A stretch of 64,000 nt of DNA from Paraburkholderia lycopersici (lineage in GTDB: Bacteria > Pseudomonadota > Gammaproteobacteria > Burkholderiales > Burkholderiaceae), in the NCBI RefSeq assembly GCF_900096975.1, contig NZ_FMYQ01000002.1:62001-126000 (forward strand). The letters run 5' to 3'. Both the position numbers and the translations under genes were made by a program. The notes under the pieces were generated by a model. That model was given only the letters and a program-made list of their open reading frames with translations, was not told the origin of the DNA and did not search any database. Positions 8,992-17,424 of this stretch are shown here, one piece after another; the first letter of the stretch is position 1; each line of letters starts with the position of its first letter.

Positions 8992-9369
8992 ATGCCTCGC
9001 TCGATCGATGTCCCAGGCCTCGCGCACAACGCCCCGATTCCGGTGGGCGCGCGCGTGGCCAACGTGCTGTGCTCGTCGGCGATTGCCGGCAAGGACCCGG
9101 CCACCGGCAAGCTCGCGGGTGCGAGCGCCGACCAGGCCCGCCTTGCTTTCGACAACCTCAAGCGCTTTCTCGACGCGGGCGGCGCAACGCTCGCGGACGT
9201 CGTGAAGCTCACCGTGTACGTGAAGGACGACAGCGTGCGCGAGCACATCAACGCGTACTGGCTCGCGTTCTGGCCCGACCCGGCGCAGCGGCCCGCGCGT
9301 CATGTCGTCGTGCACGAACTGCAGCACGGCATGGCGCTTCAGCTCGAAGCCATGGCCGTGGCGTACTGA
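8992..9369 (+). CDS. RidA family (YjgF/YER057c/UK114) protein
   Basis: A 125-residue RidA-fold protein. Arg103 in RPARHVVVHEL matches the conserved arginine that binds carboxylates in enamine/imine deaminases, and Glu119 in QLEAMAVA is also conserved. Preceded by GGAGAC. It lies 39 bases after gntR and 54 before the amidohydrolase gene. Within a catabolic operon such proteins may hydrolyse reactive enamine, imine or ring-cleavage intermediates; in some aromatic pathways RidA-fold proteins act as 2-aminomuconate deaminases. The specific reaction is not shown. Confidence 0.88.
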   Translation: MPRSIDVPGLAHNAPIPVGARVANVLCSSAIAGKDPATGKLAGASADQARLAFDNLKRFLDAGGATLADVVKLTVYVKDDSVREHINAYWLAFWPDPAQRPARHVVVHELQHGMALQLEAMAVAY

Positions 9370-9423
9370 ACTCCGGCTCATTCCCGCAACGCAAAGCACA
9401 CCTCCATTGAAAAAGGCCCCAAC

Positions 9424-10428
9424 GTGATCATCGACTCCCACGCCCACGTCGTCATGCCGCCCGAGAGCTTCCGTTACATGGCGGAGCTCATCGGCGGCCG
9501 CGCCAATCCGTCCACGAAGCCCAATGTGCCCGACGCCTCGGTGCGCAAGGCCGCCGAAGAACTCGTGCGCAGCATGGATTCGGTCGGCACCGACGTGCAG
9601 TTCATCTCGCCGCGCCCTTATCTGCAGATGCATTCGGTCAAGCCTGGGCGTGTGACGGAGCTCTGGTCGCGCCACTGCAACGACCTGATCGCGCGCTTCG
9701 TCGCGATGTTCCCCGACCGCTTCCGCGGCGTGGCAGGCCTGCCGCAGTTCATGAACGAGTCGCCGGAAGTGCGCGTGGTGGCGGAGCTCAAGCGCTGCGT
9801 GAACGAACTCGGTTTCGTGGGTTGCCTGCTGAACCCGGACCCGACCGAATCCGAAGGCCCGACACCGCCGGGTCTCGGCGATCCGTTCTGGTATCCGCTC
9901 TATGAGGCAATGACGGCGCTCGACGTGCCCGCGCTCATTCACTCGGCCGGAAGCTGCAGCCCGCGCGAGTCGTACACGCTCAAGTTCATCAACGAAGAGA
10001 ACATAGCGGTCATCTCGCTGCTCGAATCGGACGTGTTCCAGAAGTTTCCGAACCTGAAGATCGTGGTGGGCCACGGCGGCGGCGCGATTCCCTACCAGAT
10101 GGGCCGTTTCCGTTCGTGGGCCGTGCGCCGCAATCACCCGCAAACCTTCGACGAGCAGCTTCGCAAGCTTTATTTCGACACCTGCAACTATTCGAAGGAA
10201 TCGATCGAGCTGCTGCTCAAGGTCGCCGGCGCCGACAACGTTCTGTTCGGCACCGAAAAGCCGGGCACGGGCAGCGCGCGCGACCCGGTCTCCGGCCGCG
10301 ACTACGACGATATGAAACCGGTGATCGAAAGCATCGAATGGCTCACCGAAGCGCAGCGCCGCAACGTGTTCGAATGCAACTGCCAGCGCGTCTATACGCG
10401 CGCGTTCCGCCAATATAAGGAGGCCTGA
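9424..10428 (+). CDS. Amidohydrolase, ACMSD-like (decarboxylase/hydrolase family)
   Basis: A 334-residue TIM-barrel metal enzyme starting at GTG. The metal site is visible: His6 and His8 (DSHAHV), His173 (ALIHSAG) and His217 (VVGHGGG). The usual fifth residue, an Asp in FGSDYP-like loops, is Glu278 here (FGTEKP). Relatives include ACMSD, gamma-resorcylate decarboxylase, 5-carboxyvanillate decarboxylase (LigW) and oxalomesaconate hydratase-type enzymes. The gene lies 2 bases before the Rieske oxygenase gene. A decarboxylation or hydration in aromatic-acid breakdown is likely. Confidence 0.87.
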   Translation: MIIDSHAHVVMPPESFRYMAELIGGRANPSTKPNVPDASVRKAAEELVRSMDSVGTDVQFISPRPYLQMHSVKPGRVTELWSRHCNDLIARFVAMFPDRFRGVAGLPQFMNESPEVRVVAELKRCVNELGFVGCLLNPDPTESEGPTPPGLGDPFWYPLYEAMTALDVPALIHSAGSCSPRESYTLKFINEENIAVISLLESDVFQKFPNLKIVVGHGGGAIPYQMGRFRSWAVRRNHPQTFDEQLRKLYFDTCNYSKESIELLLKVAGADNVLFGTEKPGTGSARDPVSGRDYDDMKPVIESIEWLTEAQRRNVFECNCQRVYTRAFRQYKEA

Positions 10429-10430
10429 AC

Positions 10431-11669
10431 ATGGCCATGACCGTCGAAGAGAACGAATTGCTCACGCGCGTCGAAAACGGCGCGCCCATGGGCGAAATGA
10501 TCCGCCAGCATTACTGGATCCCGGCGGTGCCCTCGGCGAAGCTCGAGGCGGACGGCGCACCCGTGCTGGTGCGCCTGCTCGGCAGGAACTACGTGGCATT
10601 TCGCACGACCGACGGCAAAGCCGGCGTGATCGACGAGCTTTGCCCGCACCGCAAGACCTCGATGATGATGGCGCGCAACGAACACAACGGCCTGCGCTGC
10701 ATTTTCCACGGCTGGAAGGTGAATGTGGAAGGCCAGGTGGTCGAGGCGCCGAACCAGGTGGGCGATCAGGCGCAGTTCTGCAAGCGCGTGAAGACGAGCC
10801 AGTATCGCGTGGAAGATCGCGGCGGCATCATTTGGGTGTGGCTCGGCAAGGGCGATACCCCGCCGCGTTTTCCCGACCTGCCGTTCACGCAACTGCCCGC
10901 CGATCAGCGCTCGGTCACGAGCGTCGAAGTCCCCACCAACTGGGTGCAGGGTGTGGAAGCCTCGATGGATTCGTCGCACGTGGGCGTGCTGCACGAATCG
11001 ACCACGCAGATCACGGCGGGCGGCGGCAACGAACGCATGCATATGACGAAGGCGCTCGCGCCTCGCCTCGAATTCGAAGAGCGCCCTTATGGCTATCGCT
11101 ATGCCGCGCTGCGCGACCTCCCCGACGACAAGATCTACGCGCGCGTGAACAATTTCGTGATGCCGTGGTACGGCATCATCTGTGCGCCTGACGCGAACAG
11201 TCCGAGCACGGTGTTCTTTTCGACGCCCGTGGACGACGTCACGCACCGCGCCTGGTTCGTGCATTTCAATCCCACGCGCAAGCTCGGCATGACCGTGATG
11301 TCGGCTACGCCGGACGTATGGAACTTCCCGCCACTGCCGCCGGGCACGCGCGAGCAGAGCTTCGGCCAGAACCGCGACCTCATGAGACGCGGCCACGCCA
11401 CGGGCTTCCATCAGCACCTGGGCACCGAGGACTTCGCAATGTTCCTTGGCCAGGGCCCGATTGCGGACCGCACCACCGAGCAGCTCTGCTCCGCCGACGG
11501 CGCCGTGCTGCGCGTGCGCGCGCAACTGCTCAAATCGGCGCGGGAGTTCATGGCCGGCAAGACGCCCACGCTCGCGGACAACCCCGACCTCGACTACTCA
11601 CGCGCGATCTCGATTGGCGGCGTGTTGCCAGCGGGCACCGACTGGCGCGTGCTGACCGAAAGCGCGTAA
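10431..11669 (+). CDS. Rieske non-haem iron oxygenase, alpha subunit
   Basis: A 412-residue ring-hydroxylating or O-demethylating oxygenase. The Rieske [2Fe-2S] ligands are Cys71-x-His73 (CPHRKTSMMM) and Cys90-x2-His93 (CIFHGWK). The mononuclear iron site is in ASMDSSHVGVLHE with His183 and His188; Asp180 bridges the two centres. The catalytic domain resembles the phthalate dioxygenase/VanA group, which works as a homo-oligomer with a reductase of the kind encoded next. It probably hydroxylates or demethylates the aromatic substrate to prepare it for ring cleavage. Confidence 0.93.
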   Translation: MAMTVEENELLTRVENGAPMGEMIRQHYWIPAVPSAKLEADGAPVLVRLLGRNYVAFRTTDGKAGVIDELCPHRKTSMMMARNEHNGLRCIFHGWKVNVEGQVVEAPNQVGDQAQFCKRVKTSQYRVEDRGGIIWVWLGKGDTPPRFPDLPFTQLPADQRSVTSVEVPTNWVQGVEASMDSSHVGVLHESTTQITAGGGNERMHMTKALAPRLEFEERPYGYRYAALRDLPDDKIYARVNNFVMPWYGIICAPDANSPSTVFFSTPVDDVTHRAWFVHFNPTRKLGMTVMSATPDVWNFPPLPPGTREQSFGQNRDLMRRGHATGFHQHLGTEDFAMFLGQGPIADRTTEQLCSADGAVLRVRAQLLKSAREFMAGKTPTLADNPDLDYSRAISIGGVLPAGTDWRVLTESA

Positions 11670-11695
11670 ATCGCGCGTAACCCCGTATTTCCGGA

Positions 11696-12706
11696 ATGAC
11701 TTCGATGCTCGCCCCGATGTTCGCCCACTCGCTTCTCACGCTGCGCGTCGCCGCGGTCGACGCTCCGACTTCGCTCATCAAGTCGATCACGCTCGAAGCG
11801 GCCGATGGCGCGCTGCTACCCGGCTTCGAGCCGGGCGCGCACCTCCAGGTCGAGATCCCGCCCGCGACGGCGGGCGGCGCAGCGCAGTGGCGCTCGTATT
11901 CGCTGATCCATCTCGACCCCGCCGTCGATCCGCGCAGCGGCGTGCGCGCATACCGCCTCGGCGTTCGCCGCGAAGACGAGGGCCGGGGCGGTTCGCGCCA
12001 CATGCATGCGCTCGAGGTGGGCGCCACGCTCAACGTGCGCGCGCCGGTCAACCACTTCGCGCTCGCCGCGCCGCCGCGCGTGCTGCTCATCGCGGGCGGC
12101 ATCGGCATTACGCCGATCGTCTCGATGGCGACCGCGCTCGCCGCGCAGCAACGCGACTTCGAGCTGCATTTCAGCGGCCGCACGCGCGAGGCGCTGCCGT
12201 TCGTCGACGAGTTGCGTGCACTCGCCGGAGCGAATCTCGTCCTGCATGCCGACGACGACGCGGCCACGCGCCTCTCGATCGACGCATTGCTCGACGGCGC
12301 ACAGGTGAACCAGCCGATCTACGTGTGCGGACCGGCGGGCATGATCGAAGCCGTGCTCGCCGCCGCGCGCGAGCGCGGCTGGCACGAATGCGATCTGCAC
12401 TACGAACTGTTTACGGAAGCCGCGCCGCAGGAAGGCGACACCGCGTTCGAAGTCGAGCTGAAGTCGTCGGGCAAGCGCCTCACCGTGCCCGCGGACAAGT
12501 CGCTGCTCGACACGCTCGTCGAAAACGGCGTCGACGTGATGTACGACTGCCGCTCGGGCTACTGCGGTTTGTGCACGACCGGCGTGTGCGACGGCGATAT
12601 CGAGCATCGCGACACCTATCTTTCGGACGCGGACAAGGCGGGCGGCAAGGTCATGCAGGTCTGCGTATCACGCTGCAGGCGCGGCCGCCTCGTGCTCGAC
12701 CTTTAA
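11696..12706 (+). CDS. Phthalate dioxygenase reductase-type oxidoreductase (PDR/VanB family)
   Basis: A 336-residue electron donor for the Rieske oxygenase. Order of domains: flavin-binding barrel with WRSYSLIHL, NAD-binding domain with LLIAGGIGITPIVSMA, and a C-terminal plant-type [2Fe-2S] ferredoxin with Cys285, Cys290, Cys293 (CRSGYCGLC) and Cys323. This order is typical of phthalate dioxygenase reductase and VanB. It moves electrons from NAD(P)H through FMN to the Rieske centre. It lies 26 bases after the oxygenase gene. A second ATG three codons in (Met4) is also a possible start. Confidence 0.94.
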   Translation: MTSMLAPMFAHSLLTLRVAAVDAPTSLIKSITLEAADGALLPGFEPGAHLQVEIPPATAGGAAQWRSYSLIHLDPAVDPRSGVRAYRLGVRREDEGRGGSRHMHALEVGATLNVRAPVNHFALAAPPRVLLIAGGIGITPIVSMATALAAQQRDFELHFSGRTREALPFVDELRALAGANLVLHADDDAATRLSIDALLDGAQVNQPIYVCGPAGMIEAVLAAARERGWHECDLHYELFTEAAPQEGDTAFEVELKSSGKRLTVPADKSLLDTLVENGVDVMYDCRSGYCGLCTTGVCDGDIEHRDTYLSDADKAGGKVMQVCVSRCRRGRLVLDL

Positions 12707-12726
12707 TACAGACAACGGAATTCGGA

Positions 12727-13530
12727 ATGAGCGAAACCCTGGTTACCTACGAACTCGACGGGGCGGTCGCCCTGATCGGATTGAACCGTCCCGACAAACG
12801 CAACGCCATCAACGAGGACGTGATCGCGCAGTTGCGCGACGCCGTCCTGCGCGCCGGCGAAGAAGCCGACGTAGGCGTGCTGTTCGGGCACGGCGGCAAC
12901 TTCAGCGCGGGTCTCGACCTGCGCGAAGCGCTTTCGCGCGCCACCGGCCAGACCGCGCCGCCGCGCAAGCGCCGCCGCCACTCGTGGCACGAAGTGTTCG
13001 ACGTCATCGCACGCGGGCCGATTCCGTTCGTCGCGGCGCTGCACGGCGCCGTGGTGGGCGGCGGCCTCGAACTCGCGACGGCCGCGCATGTGCGCGTGGG
13101 CGACACGACGGCATTCTTCGGCTTGCCCGAAGGGCAGCGTGGCATCTTCGTGGGCGGCGGGGGCACGGTGCGCATTCAACGTGTGATCGGCTATACCGTG
13201 ATGGCCGATTTGATGCTGACGGGGCGCCTGCTCTCCGCCGAAGAAGGCATGCGCGAGCACGTCATCACGTATCTCACGCCGCCGGGCGAAGCGCTCGCCA
13301 AGGCGAAGGAACTGGCCGCGAAGATCGCGCAAAACGCGCCCGACACCAACTGGCGCATCACCAACCTGCTGCCGCGCGTGAACGATCTCTCGCACGAAGA
13401 CGGGCTCTTCCTCGAATACATGAGCTCGAACATGGCGCGCTCGCCCGAAACGGCCAGGCGCCTGCAGGAATTCGTGGACGGCAAGGCCAAGCCGCTCGAG
13501 CGCCCCGACGCGCGGAAAACCACGGCTTGA
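12727..13530 (+). CDS. Enoyl-CoA hydratase/isomerase (crotonase family)
   Basis: A 267-residue crotonase. The first oxyanion-hole segment is GHGGNFSAGLDL and the second is LHGAVVGGGLELATAAH; the latter's Glu and the LPEGQRG glutamate stand where enoyl-CoA hydratase has its two catalytic acids. A basic insert (PPRKRRRHSW) sits before the second loop. It lies 20 bases after the reductase gene. It probably hydrates an enoyl-CoA made by the dehydrogenases of the opposite operon, feeding the next gene's product. Confidence 0.92.
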   Translation: MSETLVTYELDGAVALIGLNRPDKRNAINEDVIAQLRDAVLRAGEEADVGVLFGHGGNFSAGLDLREALSRATGQTAPPRKRRRHSWHEVFDVIARGPIPFVAALHGAVVGGGLELATAAHVRVGDTTAFFGLPEGQRGIFVGGGGTVRIQRVIGYTVMADLMLTGRLLSAEEGMREHVITYLTPPGEALAKAKELAAKIAQNAPDTNWRITNLLPRVNDLSHEDGLFLEYMSSNMARSPETARRLQEFVDGKAKPLERPDARKTTA

Positions 13531-13553
13531 CCAGGGACGAGGCACAACGAACC

Positions 13554-14888
13554 ATGAATGCAGCAAACGAACTGAATCCGCAGGAAACGGCGGCGCGTGA
13601 AGCAGCGCTCGCGCATGTGAAGGCAGCCGAAAAGGCCGCCGCGCAGATTCCCGTCGGCAACGCGGCGGCGCGCCCGATCGCGCGCGCCGCCGTGATCGGC
13701 GCGGGCACGATGGGCGGCGGCATCGCCATGGCGCTCGCTGCGGCGGGTATCCCCGTCACGCTCATCGACGCGACGCAGGAAGGTCTCGCGCGCGGCCTCG
13801 CCCGCATCGGCGACAACTACGAGAGCAGCGTGAAGCGCGGCAAGCTGGAGGCCGCCGTGCGCGACGAGCGCCTCGCGCGCATCGCGGGCTCGCTCGCCGT
13901 CGCCGATGTCAAGCATGCCGATATCGTCATCGAGGCCGTCTTCGAAGACCTCGCGCTCAAGCAAGGCATCTTCCGCGAACTCGACGTGCACGCGAAGCCG
14001 GGCGCGGTACTCGCCACCAACACTTCGGGCCTCGACATCGACGAAATCGCCGCGGTGACGAAGCGCCCCGCCGACGTGGTTGGCGCACATTTCTTCAGCC
14101 CCGCCCACGTCATGCGCCTGCTCGAAGTCGTGCGCGCGGCCCAGACCGCCGACGACGTGATCGCGACGCTCATGGACCTTGGCCGCCGCATGGGCAAGGT
14201 TTCGGTGCTGGCGCGCATCTATCCGGGCTTTATCGGCAATGCGCTCTTTCGCAACTACAACCGTGAGGCGCATTTCCTCGTCGAAGACGGCGCGCTGCCG
14301 CACGAAGTGGATGCGGCGCTCAAGGATTTCGGCTACGCGATGGGCATCTTCGCCGTGCACGACATGGCCGGCAATGACGTGGGCTACCAGACGCGCAAGG
14401 CGCAAATGGCGACGCGCCCGACCGACCGCCGGTGGAACGATCTCATCCTGAAGCTCGTCGAGATGGGGCGCCTTGGCCAGAAGAGCGGCAAGGGCTGGTA
14501 TCGGTATGAACCTGGCAGCCGCGAGCCACAGCGCGATGAAGAACTCGAGCGCTTCATCGTCGAGGAATCGGCGCGGCTTGGCATCGTGCGCCGTCCGATT
14601 TCCGCCGGGGAAATCGTCAAGCGCTGCGTATACGGCATGATCAACGAAGGCGCGAAGCTGCTGGAACAAGGCGTTGCCTTGCGTGCGAGCGACATCGACG
14701 TCGTATATGTGACGGGCTATGGCTTCCCGGCGCATCGCGGCGGCCCGATGTACTACGCGGACCAGATCGGTCTCGCGAGCGTTTATCGCGACGTCAAGCG
14801 CCTATACGACGAGTACGGCTACTGGTGGAAGCCGGCGCCGCTGCTCGAAAAGCTCGCGGCGCAAAACGGCCGCTTCGCCGATCTCTGA
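13554..14888 (+). CDS. 3-hydroxyacyl-CoA dehydrogenase (FadJ/FadB C-terminal-type, stand-alone)
   Basis: A 444-residue NAD-dependent dehydrogenase. The NAD site is VIGAGTMGGGIAMA (about residues 47-60); HFFSPAHVMRLLEV contains the catalytic His, and LATNTSGLDIDEIA is the conserved loop after the Rossmann core. Two 3HCDH C-terminal domains follow, the second ending in GYGFPAHRGGPMYYAD, a motif of multifunctional FadB/FadJ enzymes. The hydratase half of those fusions is absent here and is supplied by the gene before. It oxidises 3-hydroxyacyl-CoA for the thiolase of the leftward operon. The start ATGAATGCAG is taken because open sequence upstream overlaps the hydratase gene in another frame. 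Confidence 0.93.
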   Translation: MNAANELNPQETAAREAALAHVKAAEKAAAQIPVGNAAARPIARAAVIGAGTMGGGIAMALAAAGIPVTLIDATQEGLARGLARIGDNYESSVKRGKLEAAVRDERLARIAGSLAVADVKHADIVIEAVFEDLALKQGIFRELDVHAKPGAVLATNTSGLDIDEIAAVTKRPADVVGAHFFSPAHVMRLLEVVRAAQTADDVIATLMDLGRRMGKVSVLARIYPGFIGNALFRNYNREAHFLVEDGALPHEVDAALKDFGYAMGIFAVHDMAGNDVGYQTRKAQMATRPTDRRWNDLILKLVEMGRLGQKSGKGWYRYEPGSREPQRDEELERFIVEESARLGIVRRPISAGEIVKRCVYGMINEGAKLLEQGVALRASDIDVVYVTGYGFPAHRGGPMYYADQIGLASVYRDVKRLYDEYGYWWKPAPLLEKLAAQNGRFADL

Positions 14889-14937
14889 TCGCCTGCTTCG
14901 ATCGTCTGTCCCGCCGTGCTTTCGCGCACGGCGACTT

Positions 14938-14960
14938 GCGAGGCGGTCTGACCGCCTCGC
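14938..14960. terminator. Bidirectional terminator hairpin
   Basis: GCGAGGCGGT and ACCGCCTCGC form a perfect 10-bp stem with loop CTG. It lies between the convergent 3-hydroxyacyl-CoA dehydrogenase and gntR genes. There is no U-run on either side, so termination efficiency is uncertain. Confidence 0.65.
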
Positions 14961-14964
14961 GCCA

Positions 14965-15708
14965 TCAGTCGTCGTGCTCGCCGTTGAGCGGGCCGGCCTC
15001 GGCCGAAGCCGCTTCGCGCGGATACGCCATCGGCGCGTCGTTGAAAAACTCGGCGGGCAAGGTGGCGAGAAACTCGGAAAAACCCGCGTCGCCGCCCGGC
15101 GAGTGTTGCGCCATGACCTCTTCGGCCGTTGCCTCGTCGCCGGAGAGCAAGGCTTGCGCAAGGCGCTGGTGATCGGCGATCACCTTCTCGCGGCGGCTCG
15201 GCGCGAGGAACAGCTTCGGACGGTAGCGTGAGATGAGGCGCCGAATTGCGCGAATCTGCTCGGCCAGGTAGTCGTTATGGCACGCCTGGCAGATCACCTC
15301 GTGGAATTCCGCGTTGCTGCGCGCGAAACGGCGGGCGTCGCTCTGGTTCAGCGCCTCGACGCCTTCGTCGATCGTGCGCTGCAGCTCCACGCGCTGCGCG
15401 TCGTTCATGCGCCGTGCAGCGAGGCGCGCCGAGACGGCTTCCAGCTCATGCAGGAGTTCGAGCATGTCGCGCAGTTGCGGGACCGTCATCTTGGTTACGA
15501 ACACGCCCTGGCGCGGCACGATTTGCACGTACTGCTGCGCGGCGAGTTGCTGCAGTGCCTCACGAATGGGCGTGCGCGACACGTTGAAACGCGCGGCGAG
15601 CGCGCGCTCGTCGAGGGCCGCGCCGGGCACCAGTTCGCCTCGCTCGATTTCCGATTCCAGGAGCGCCTTGATTTCGGCCGAACGGCTCAGTTTGGGTGGC
15701 TGACTCAT
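14965..15708 (-). CDS. GntR family regulator, FCD (FadR) subfamily
   Basis: A 247-residue regulator closely related to the one at 8209-8952. The winged helix includes LDERALAARFNVSRTPIREA. The FCD domain contains NAEFHEVICQACHNDYLAEQ and IADHQRLAQALLSGDE, with the metal/ligand histidines. The C-terminus ends EFLATLPAEFFND, mirroring EFLAAVPRHFFDF of its paralogue. It closes the rightward operon tail-to-tail and has its own promoter region to the right, with a GGTATACC palindrome at 15800. The pair may share operators and divide sensing of substrate and intermediate. Confidence 0.93.
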   Translation of the reverse strand: MSQPPKLSRSAEIKALLESEIERGELVPGAALDERALAARFNVSRTPIREALQQLAAQQYVQIVPRQGVFVTKMTVPQLRDMLELLHELEAVSARLAARRMNDAQRVELQRTIDEGVEALNQSDARRFARSNAEFHEVICQACHNDYLAEQIRAIRRLISRYRPKLFLAPSRREKVIADHQRLAQALLSGDEATAEEVMAQHSPGGDAGFSEFLATLPAEFFNDAPMAYPREAASAEAGPLNGEHDD

Positions 15709-16146
15709 TGAATGACAGACAGTGGGGTTCGAAAGGCCGCGCCGGCAGCGCCATGTTTGGGGCGGGCAGCGGCGCTTAAAATCCATATCATACCGTGCAG
15801 GTATACCAAACGCCCAACGGTGTGTTACCCCAATGAGACGGATCGGGCCTGGGGTGGTCCGGAAATGGCCTGCACGGCCCGCCGCGCCTTGCAACGGGTT
15901 CCCGGGCGCGCGAGCACGTTCCGGGGGGCCGCCGCGCGCCACGACACGCCGATCGGGCCCCGGCGCCGGGAGGCGCTGCCACGTCGTACCGTCATGGTGC
16001 GAAACATTTTGCCTGGCCGTTCGAGTCGGAGTCGCCTTCAATATGCGTGCAGACCCGTGAGGATGCAGATTCGCACCCGGGCACCCGAGGCCGGGAAACC
16101 TGCATGGCAATCGATTCGCGTAGTCCTCCACCCGCAGAGGAATCCT
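15709..16146. other. Intergenic region upstream of gntR and downstream of the porin gene
   Basis: No gene was recognised here. It contains the gntR promoter region with ATACC/GGTAT repeats at 15790-15810. The remainder is very GC-rich with no credible coding pattern. Confidence 0.6.
15790..15810. promoter_or_regulatory. Overlapping ATACC/GGTAT palindromes, candidate GntR operator
   Basis: ATACC-GTGCA-GGTAT (15790-15804) is an inverted repeat, and the perfect 8-base palindrome GGTATACC (15800-15807) overlaps it. The site is 82 bases upstream of the gntR start at 15708. The same core occurs in the control region at 7894-8208, which suggests common regulation by the two GntR paralogues. Confidence 0.55.
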
Positions 16147-16191
16147 AAAAAATGCGCCGGCATCGGGGTTCTCATCCCAACCACCGGCGCA
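16147..16191 (-). terminator. Rho-independent terminator of the porin gene
   Basis: On the minus strand TGCGCCGG (16184-16191) pairs with CCGGCGCA (16153-16160), followed by six T (16147-16152). It starts 12 bases after the porin stop codon. Confidence 0.75.
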
Positions 16192-16202
16192 CCGGAAAAC
16201 GT

Positions 16203-17345
16203 TTAGAACAGGTGGCGAATGCCGATCTGCACGGCCAGCTGGTTAGCCGTAGTCGAAGCGAGGTTACCGTACAGCGAACCGCCCGCGCCCGGCACCGAAT
16301 AAGGCGTCGAGACGAGGAAACTGTCCGCGAACTTCTGGCCTGCGAACGCGTGCTGGAAGACGCCGAACAAATACACGTCGGTGCGCTTGGAGAGGCGATA
16401 GTCCACGCCGGCGCTGTAGAGGTTGTACTTGCCGAGCTTGTGCTGGTCCACGTACGTAAAACCGCCGCCGACCGTGAGCATCGGCGAGAACCTGTAGCTC
16501 GTGCCGGCTTCATAGGCGCTCACCGTCACTACGCCGAGCGGGCTCTTCGACGCATTCGTGTAGGTGTACACACCGTTGATCGACCACGCATCGTTCACGT
16601 TCACCATGCCGCCAACCGCGACCGTGTAGATCGACTCGGCATCGAGCGCGACCTGCGCCATCGTGCCGACGCCGCGCGCCGCATTGCCGCCATCGGTTTT
16701 CGTGATCACGGCGGCCATGGAATACGGCGCGTTGAACGTGCCGGTCGGGCTGTACTTGATGCCTCCGCTTATCACACGCGGGTTGCCGGTCGGCGTGCCG
16801 CCGAAAGCGCCCGCAATGTTGCTGAAACCGTACATCACGCCCGCGCCGAAACCATGCCAGTTCGGCGTTTCGTAGCGCACCATGTTGCTGACCGGCTCGC
16901 CGGCCAGGCGGTCGATGTCGTAAGCGCCGTGAAACGCATATGAAGGCGCGAACTGCGCGACATTCGTGTAATAGGAGACGTAGTCGTAAATGAAATCGTA
17001 GTCGTAGCCGGCGATCAGCGTGCCGAACGTATCGCTCGACAGCCCCACGAATGCGCGGCGTCCGAACAGCGCGCCGCCGTGGCTCGCGGTGCCGGTATTC
17101 AGCGAGAAACCGTTTTCCAGCGTGAAGATCGCCTTGAGGCCGCCGCCCAGATCTTCTGCGCCTTTCAGGCCCCAGCGCGACGCCTGGTTAATGCCGTCGT
17201 CGAGCTTGAAGAGCGAATGACCGCCCGCGTTGCTCACATAGGTAAGACCATCGTCGATGATCCCGTACAGCGTCACGCTGCTTTGCGCGTGCGCCGCTGT
17301 CGCCACCGCGGCCGCTATCGCGCCCGCCCATACCTTCTTCTTCAC
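16203..17345 (-). CDS. Outer-membrane porin (Burkholderiales OmpC/Porin_4 type)
   Basis: A 380-residue general diffusion porin. A signal peptide (MKKKVWAGAIAAAVATAAHA) is followed by QSSVTLYGIIDDGLTY, the standard first strand. SRWGLKGAEDLGGGLKAIF and LFGRRAFVGLSSDTFGTL are conserved porin segments, and the chain ends in IRHLF, with the terminal Phe needed for outer-membrane assembly. It lies 79 bases after the MFS gene. Together they probably bring the aromatic substrate across the outer and inner membranes. The region between has two short GC hairpins but no T-run. Confidence 0.93.
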   Translation of the reverse strand: MKKKVWAGAIAAAVATAAHAQSSVTLYGIIDDGLTYVSNAGGHSLFKLDDGINQASRWGLKGAEDLGGGLKAIFTLENGFSLNTGTASHGGALFGRRAFVGLSSDTFGTLIAGYDYDFIYDYVSYYTNVAQFAPSYAFHGAYDIDRLAGEPVSNMVRYETPNWHGFGAGVMYGFSNIAGAFGGTPTGNPRVISGGIKYSPTGTFNAPYSMAAVITKTDGGNAARGVGTMAQVALDAESIYTVAVGGMVNVNDAWSINGVYTYTNASKSPLGVVTVSAYEAGTSYRFSPMLTVGGGFTYVDQHKLGKYNLYSAGVDYRLSKRTDVYLFGVFQHAFAGQKFADSFLVSTPYSVPGAGGSLYGNLASTTANQLAVQIGIRHLF

Positions 17346-17424
17346 TTGACGATCTCCTTGTATTGCGGGCTATGGCGCCCGCTTATTTACCGCTGTATTT
17401 CCGCCGGCTGTTACCGGCTACGAA

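Noticed and set aside
8962..10413. A 483-codon open frame on the minus strand opposite ridA and the amidohydrolase gene
   Set aside because: It is Arg/His/Ala-rich without motifs, while both plus-strand genes have clear catalytic residues.
13191..14735. A 514-codon open frame on the minus strand
   Set aside because: It is antisense to the 3-hydroxyacyl-CoA dehydrogenase gene, whose NAD site and catalytic motifs are intact.
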